DNA of 13,500 nt from Smittium mucronatum (lineage: Eukaryota; Kickxellomycota; Harpellomycetes; Harpellales; Legeriomycetaceae), in contig LSSL01000088.1 of assembly GCA_001953115.1 (NCBI GenBank), positions 1 to 13,500 of the forward strand, written 5' to 3'. Under the pieces are notes generated by a model. That model was not told the DNA's origin. It did not search any database and saw only the letters and a list, made by a program, of their open reading frames with translations. The translations under genes were made by a program, and so were the position numbers. Below are positions 9,949 to 13,500 of this stretch, in pieces (position 1 is the first letter of the stretch; every line of letters starts with the position of its first letter).

Positions 9949-9969
9949 TTTATTCAACCAAAATTTATT
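9949..9969 (-). terminator. poly(A) signals of argininosuccinate synthase
   Basis: Two TTTATT hexamers on the plus strand (9949-9954 and 9964-9969) read AATAAA on the minus strand, 81 and 96 bases after the argininosuccinate synthase stop. They lie just beyond the plus-strand signal at 9922, so the two convergent mRNAs probably touch or overlap by a few tens of bases at their 3' ends. Confidence 0.5.
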
Positions 9970-10049
9970 TATAACAATACAACAGATGAATATTCCTATA
10001 AAGTACGGTTATTATTAGATAGTTAATAAGCAGTTTTTTTCATAAAAAA

Positions 10050-11288
10050 TTAAAACTTGTTCTCTTTGCCGAATTTTTTCAGACGGATACTTTGGATTCT
10101 AATAAATCCTTCAGAGTCGATTGGCTCGAATCCACCTTGGACATCCATACTGCTCTCTTCCATATCATACAATTTTTCGGTGTCACTCCATCTACCGATC
10201 ACGATCACATTACCCTTGTAGAGCTTCAATCTAACAGTTCCATTAACGTGGGTTTGAGTCAAGGAGACAATGTTTTTAAGGAGTTGTCCTTCTGGTGAGA
10301 AGTACATACCATTATACAAAACCTTTCCGTACTGCAAAGAAACGTGTTCATCCCTGTAAGCACGAACTTCGCGGTCCATAACAAGACCCTCAATATCGAT
10401 ATGGGCCACTCGCATAATAGTTCCAGCTGGAGTTTCGTAGCAGCCCCTGGATTTGATGCCAATGAATCTGTTCTCAACAATATCTAATCTACCAATACCA
10501 TTTCTGCAAGCTGCATTGTTCAAATACACAAACAAGTCAAGAGGAGCTGATATATCGGTATTATCAGCCTCATTCTGCACGCGACTTGGGATACCATTCT
10601 GGAAAGTCAAATTTATGAATTCTGGGGTATCTGGGGCATCTTCGGGATCGACGGTAAGTCTCCACATATCTCTCAAAGGAGTAACGTTTGGATCTTCCAA
10701 AATTCCAGCTTCGTAAGAGATATGGTATAAATTGTCATCAGTAGACCAAGGTTTGGAAGGTGACTGACTGACAGGGATGCCATTTTCTTCAGCGAACTTC
10801 AGCAAATCTTGACGACCTGGGAAACGTTTATAAAATTCAGGGAGACGCCAAGGAGCGATAACTTTGATATCAGGAGCAAGAGTCAGGTATGCAAGCTCAA
10901 AGCGGACTTGATCATTACCCTTTCCGGTACAGCCATGGGCGACATGAGTACAGTTCTCATTCTTAGCAATTTCGATCTGTTTGCGAGCAATGATGGGACG
11001 AGCCAAAGAGGTACCCAACAAGTAGATGTTTTCGTAAATAGCATTGGCTTGGACAGCTGGGAAAATAAGTTCGCGGACAAATTCCTCGCGCAAGTCCTCT
11101 ACAAAGACCTTGGTAGCACCGACCTTTAATGCCTTAGCTCTAGCAGCTTCAAAATCTTCATCTTGACCTAGATTTGCGATGTAAGCCATGACCTCGTAAC
11201 CATCTTGGATGAGCCATTTCAAGATGCAGGAGGTGTCTAGACCACCAGAGTATGCTAATAAAACTCTTCCTTTAGTAGTACCACTCAT
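10050..11288 (-). CDS. argininosuccinate synthase
   Basis: This intact 412-residue protein matches the length of eukaryotic argininosuccinate synthases (human ASS1 412, yeast Arg1 420). The enzyme joins citrulline and aspartate with ATP, giving argininosuccinate, AMP and pyrophosphate, the penultimate step of arginine synthesis; it is a cytosolic homotetramer. Seen: the ATP-pyrophosphatase loop SGGLDTS at 14-20, YLLGTSLARP at 89-98, the TGKGNDQVRFE substrate-binding block at 121-131, PWSTDDNLYHISYEAGILE at 180-198, DIVENRFIGIKSRGCYETPAGT at 269-290 (given in part: the SRGCYETP core is 280-287), and a C-terminal LYDMEESSMD at 373-382 of the kind I know from fungal enzymes. No intron and no targeting peptide are visible. 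The start ATG has G at -3 and places the P-loop at the normal distance. The gene is called ARG1 in yeast and ASS1 in animals; I leave the symbol blank because the lineage is uncertain. It converges on the isomerase gene, 156 bp between stops. Confidence 0.97.
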   Translation of the reverse strand: MSGTTKGRVLLAYSGGLDTSCILKWLIQDGYEVMAYIANLGQDEDFEAARAKALKVGATKVFVEDLREEFVRELIFPAVQANAIYENIYLLGTSLARPIIARKQIEIAKNENCTHVAHGCTGKGNDQVRFELAYLTLAPDIKVIAPWRLPEFYKRFPGRQDLLKFAEENGIPVSQSPSKPWSTDDNLYHISYEAGILEDPNVTPLRDMWRLTVDPEDAPDTPEFINLTFQNGIPSRVQNEADNTDISAPLDLFVYLNNAACRNGIGRLDIVENRFIGIKSRGCYETPAGTIMRVAHIDIEGLVMDREVRAYRDEHVSLQYGKVLYNGMYFSPEGQLLKNIVSLTQTHVNGTVRLKLYKGNVIVIGRWSDTEKLYDMEESSMDVQGGFEPIDSEGFIRIQSIRLKKFGKENKF

Positions 11289-11326
11289 TTCAAACTAATT
11301 TTGGGCTAATTTTGTTAAAATGATTG

Positions 11327-11344
11327 TTATATGAGCAAAAACAT
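11327..11344 (-). other. possible five-codon upstream ORF
   Basis: ATG at 11344-11342 opens MFLLI and stops at TAA 11329-11327, 38 bases before the argininosuccinate synthase start. It would be part of the leader only if transcription starts above 11344, which cannot be seen here. Confidence 0.2.
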
Positions 11345-11860
11345 AAAATTGAGTATAGCCTGGTTTTTTATAACTGTTGATCTGATCTCTAATATTTTCA
11401 TTGAAACTCATCAAAATCGATCCAACCAATTATATCATTTACACGAGGTGTCCAATTGTATTGATGTTTTTTATATTACATTTTTTAAACACCCACTAAT
11501 CTATTGGCAAATCTCGAGTGATCCTTCCTTTGATTAGTGTCAATAATTTTTTTTTTACAAGTTGGCTTTTATGATTATCGATGCAACATTATTCCATACA
11601 TTTCTATTTACTGCAACAGGCAATATCACTAGCTTTGTGGCCACAAAACGCATTGTCAATTCAATCCTCAGTATTGATAAATCCAAGATTGCTGCTAATC
11701 GAATTTCAAGATTCTGGCAGATTATAGGCTATTTTTATGAAATGACTTTATAAACATCCAATTATCTTGAATATTTTGTATTAGAGGTAAATCTGATTGA
11801 CTGAAAAAATTCTTACATTTCGTTTGCACTTCAAATCAGCAATTGGTGTAGGCATTTAGC

Positions 11861-11867
11861 TGACTCA
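11861..11867. promoter_or_regulatory. TGACTCA, Gcn4/AP-1-type site
   Basis: TGACTCA is the consensus site of fungal Gcn4/Cpc1 and of animal AP-1. It lies about 570 bp upstream of the argininosuccinate synthase start. In yeast and Neurospora, arginine genes including this one are induced through such sites on amino-acid starvation. I estimate less than 0.1 chance occurrence in this upstream stretch from base composition, so it is suggestive, not proven. Confidence 0.45.
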
Positions 11868-12017
11868 TCAATCGCATAAATGACAACGTACCCATTTCAA
11901 TATTATTTAAATTTTATTGGCTATAATTTATACTTATATATTTCTACTATAAATATCGTTATATTTATTGGTCAAAATGTAGGTTGGATCGGCGAGATTA
12001 TCGATCAATAAAACGCA

Positions 12018-12031
12018 CCCCAAAAAACCCC
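12018..12031. repeat. CCCC-A6-CCCC motif
   Basis: Two C4 blocks separated by six A; on the minus strand GGGGTTTTTTGGGG. It recalls one and a half ciliate telomere units but is a single short occurrence inside the chromosome, so it is probably a chance element of the upstream region. Confidence 0.5.
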
Positions 12032-12067
12032 ACTTCAATTTTTTTCAATAAAAGGCTGCAAGCCAAT

Positions 12068-12824
12068 AGAATAAGCCATCTAAAAAAACAAAATTATCTG
12101 CTATTTTCAGGCTCGAAATCTCTGAAGTGACTGAAATTTATAATCCTATTATAAAATTCCATGATAAAAAAAAAAGACCCGGAATTTATTTTAGTGAAAA
12201 TTTATTTGCTGTTTTTAACCCTTTGCCTACTTCAGGATCGGCAGAAAATGGCCGCAATCAACCTTTGGATTAACAGAAAAAATTATTTTATATCTCAACG
12301 AGTTTTTTTGTTTAGGTTTTCTGCACTATGAAATAAAAAACGAATGTTTTTTAAAGGTAGAACCTCAAATTATCGGTCCCTTGAATAGGTAAAAGGTTAC
12401 GGTGTTAACTTTTATTCCCGGTCACTAGATTTTATTGAATGATAGGTTATATGTCAAGTATTATTTATTGTATTATATCTCTAGTTGTAAAATCATTTCA
12501 GATACCTAATGAAAAATTATTATTGTGTATACTCTTTTTTTAACTATTTAAACCATCGGTTAGGTGCGACTTTATAATAAATTTAAAACATGTAGATAAA
12601 AAACACTACAAACCTAATAATACTTCCACATTTGACCAATGGAAATATAATTTTGTACTAATATTTTATAAAAAAAAAATTCTGGGTTTTGGTAACGATT
12701 CCAATGAGTTATGAGATCTCTAAAGTGGCAAAAGATATTTGAAGTTAGGAAATTTGATTTCTGTATACCTTCTTTAGTTCTTTTGATTCTTTTTAAAAAC
12801 GTTTTATTAACTCTAAAATAAACT
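12068..12824. other. spacer with one unusually open frame
   Basis: No recognised gene. The most open frame is on the plus strand: an ATG at 12161 gives 56 residues with a hydrophobic stretch (VKIYLLFLTLCLL, residues 12-24) followed by basic residues, stopping at TGA 12329. The same frame then continues past one more stop (TAG at 12383) to about 12437. The codons for Gly, Arg and Ser in the second part (KGRTSNYRSLE, VKGYGVNFYSRS) are unusual for A+T-rich noise, but I know no family that matches. It may be another decayed gene or chance. Confidence 0.3.
12239..12254. promoter_or_regulatory. CGG-N10-CCG inverted triplets
   Basis: CGG at 12239-12241 and CCG at 12252-12254 flank ten bases, the layout bound by fungal Zn2Cys6 factors of the Put3 spacing class. 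The inner bases extend the inverted repeat to CGGC/GCCG. It is about 950 bp upstream of argininosuccinate synthase and no target gene is evident, so this is a pattern match only. Confidence 0.2.
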
Positions 12825-13500
12825 TTGCGTAAAAAAATAAATATTCAAAAGATAGTAGGCGGAAAAAAACAAAAAAACTCGAAAAAAGAAAGGAAGACAG
12901 ACGTTCACAAGACGAAGTCCAAATATTCCCATTCAAGAAATGGTCAAAGATCGCAGGTGACGGAACAAAACCGCAAGATAAAATATCCAGCCAAGTTTCT
13001 CTTAGGAGGTACACGGCTCAAAATTTTATAGCTACTTGATGGAAATGGTAACAGAAGAAAAACTTCAGAAGAAAAAAATAATAATAATGGGTGGGGAGAC
13101 TCCTTTCAAATTGGGGTGTCGTCTAAAAAACATCGTTGGGGAACTGGAAGAAATATACATGGGGATAATAATTCAAATTCCCGAAATCAAAATGTGTTAC
13201 GAGATTACTCCAGAAGAAGGATTCTTTTTCTTAAATTCAAAAATTAAAATGACAAAACTGAAGCAAAAATATTATTATTATTTTACAAAAACGAAAAAAA
13301 TAGAATTGCTGGAAACAGTAAATTATAATGAAAATTATAAAAAGACAACAATATCTTCGTACAACGGTCTCAACACTTGGGATTAGCACTCGTTACTTAT
13401 GGTGAGCTCTCAAAGGTCGAAGAAGTGTTAGATAAGACAGCCTTAAAACAATAAAAGCTAAATATATATCCATCAAAAAGTATCAGAATATTATTCAAGC
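12825..13500 (+). pseudogene. broken Bin3/MePCE-type methyltransferase gene, partial
   Basis: Bin3/MePCE enzymes methylate the 5' gamma-phosphate of small RNAs such as 7SK or U6. Frame 12825-13028 is Lys/Arg-rich and ends in KYPAKFLLGGT (12981-13013), close to the motif P[ST]KFLLGGN that precedes DPLNLNSL in animal MePCE. It then meets TAG at 13029, where the bases (CTCAAAATTTTATAGCTACT) look like a damaged LNLNSLL-coding stretch. The same frame stays open to 13244 with Asn/Ser/Arg-rich sequence. A second frame gives NYKKTTISSYNGLNTWD before TAG 13384, and VLD follows in the first frame at 13425. The spacing from NY to VLD (about 31 codons) fits the family's YGNYxxYY...D...VLDIG stretch that opens the methyltransferase fold. 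The Gly-rich SAM loop after VLD is lost, and TAA follows at 13452. At least one frameshift and several stops are needed, so it is probably dead. The rest of the domain would lie beyond the window. Identification rests on short motifs and is tentative. Confidence 0.42.

Larger units (their letters stand above)
11289..12067 (-). promoter_or_regulatory. argininosuccinate synthase upstream region, CCAAT cluster
   Basis: This region is less A+T-rich than the left half of the window. It contains eight CCAAT pentamers counting both strands: plus at 11426, 11452, 11758 and 12063; minus (ATTGG) at 11503, 11842, 11916 and 11967. My rough expectation from base composition is one to two. CCAAT boxes bind the HAP/NF-Y complex in fungi and animals. 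The Gcn4-type site at 11861 sits among them. Open frames occur on both strands at 11331-11753 (plus frames of 68 and 63 codons; a minus stop-free run at 11558-11728 of 57 codons) and at 11880-12011 (plus, 43 codons, hydrophobic). I recognise none of them. A promoter role for the region is inferred from position. The distance to the ATG is longer than in compact fungi. Confidence 0.45.

Noticed and set aside
10092..11129. Several open frames overlapping argininosuccinate synthase on both strands
   Set aside because: They are shadows of the real coding frame, which carries all the conserved motifs.
12018..12031. Internal telomere repeat (GGGGTTTT type)
   Set aside because: Only two G4 blocks with a six-base spacer, with no further units.
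1..13500. CRISPR array, insertion sequence or prophage
   Set aside because: No regularly spaced direct repeats, no transposase or phage-like frame, and the window is eukaryotic.

Overview
This looks like a piece of a nuclear chromosome from an A+T-rich eukaryote. Both clear genes are eukaryotic in type, one has a short GT-AG intron, and both are followed by AATAAA-type poly(A) signals. The standard genetic code fits: every Trp of the 412-residue gene is TGG and every Gln is CAA/CAG. The long spacers are extremely A+T-rich and full of homopolymers. The lineage cannot be fixed from the window. The C-terminal part of the argininosuccinate synthase is closer to fungal than to animal enzymes as I know them, and a Gcn4-type site lies upstream of it, so an A+T-rich, possibly early-diverging fungus is my best guess. 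Remnants with motifs best known from animals leave other opisthokonts open.

Layout. Positions 1-30 are a T7/G23 homopolymer at the window edge. From 31 to about 8,000 no intact gene is visible. This part holds low-complexity DNA, short tandem repeats, a small G+C-richer island with two hairpins (6405-6460), and one minus-strand stretch (2003-2593) that may be a decayed homeobox gene. At 8008-8180 there is a strongly purine-biased tract with a run of nine G. Then come the two real genes, convergent: a delta3,delta2-enoyl-CoA isomerase-type crotonase (9065-9893, plus, one 61-nt intron) and argininosuccinate synthase (10050-11288, minus, no intron). They share a 156-bp spacer in which their poly(A) signals lie close together. 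The upstream side of argininosuccinate synthase (11289-12070) carries a TGACTCA site and eight CCAAT boxes. The right end (about 12825-13500) holds broken frames with similarity to the Bin3/MePCE RNA-capping methyltransferase family, probably a pseudogene running out of the window.

The two intact genes do not form a pathway. One makes argininosuccinate from citrulline and aspartate in the cytosol. The other helps beta-oxidation of unsaturated fatty acids, probably in peroxisomes or mitochondria. The most interesting material is what surrounds them: possible ghost genes in apparently empty A+T-rich DNA, and a candidate amino-acid-control promoter. Stop-free runs of about 60-90 codons are expected by chance at this base composition, so short open frames without a recognisable motif are not called as genes.
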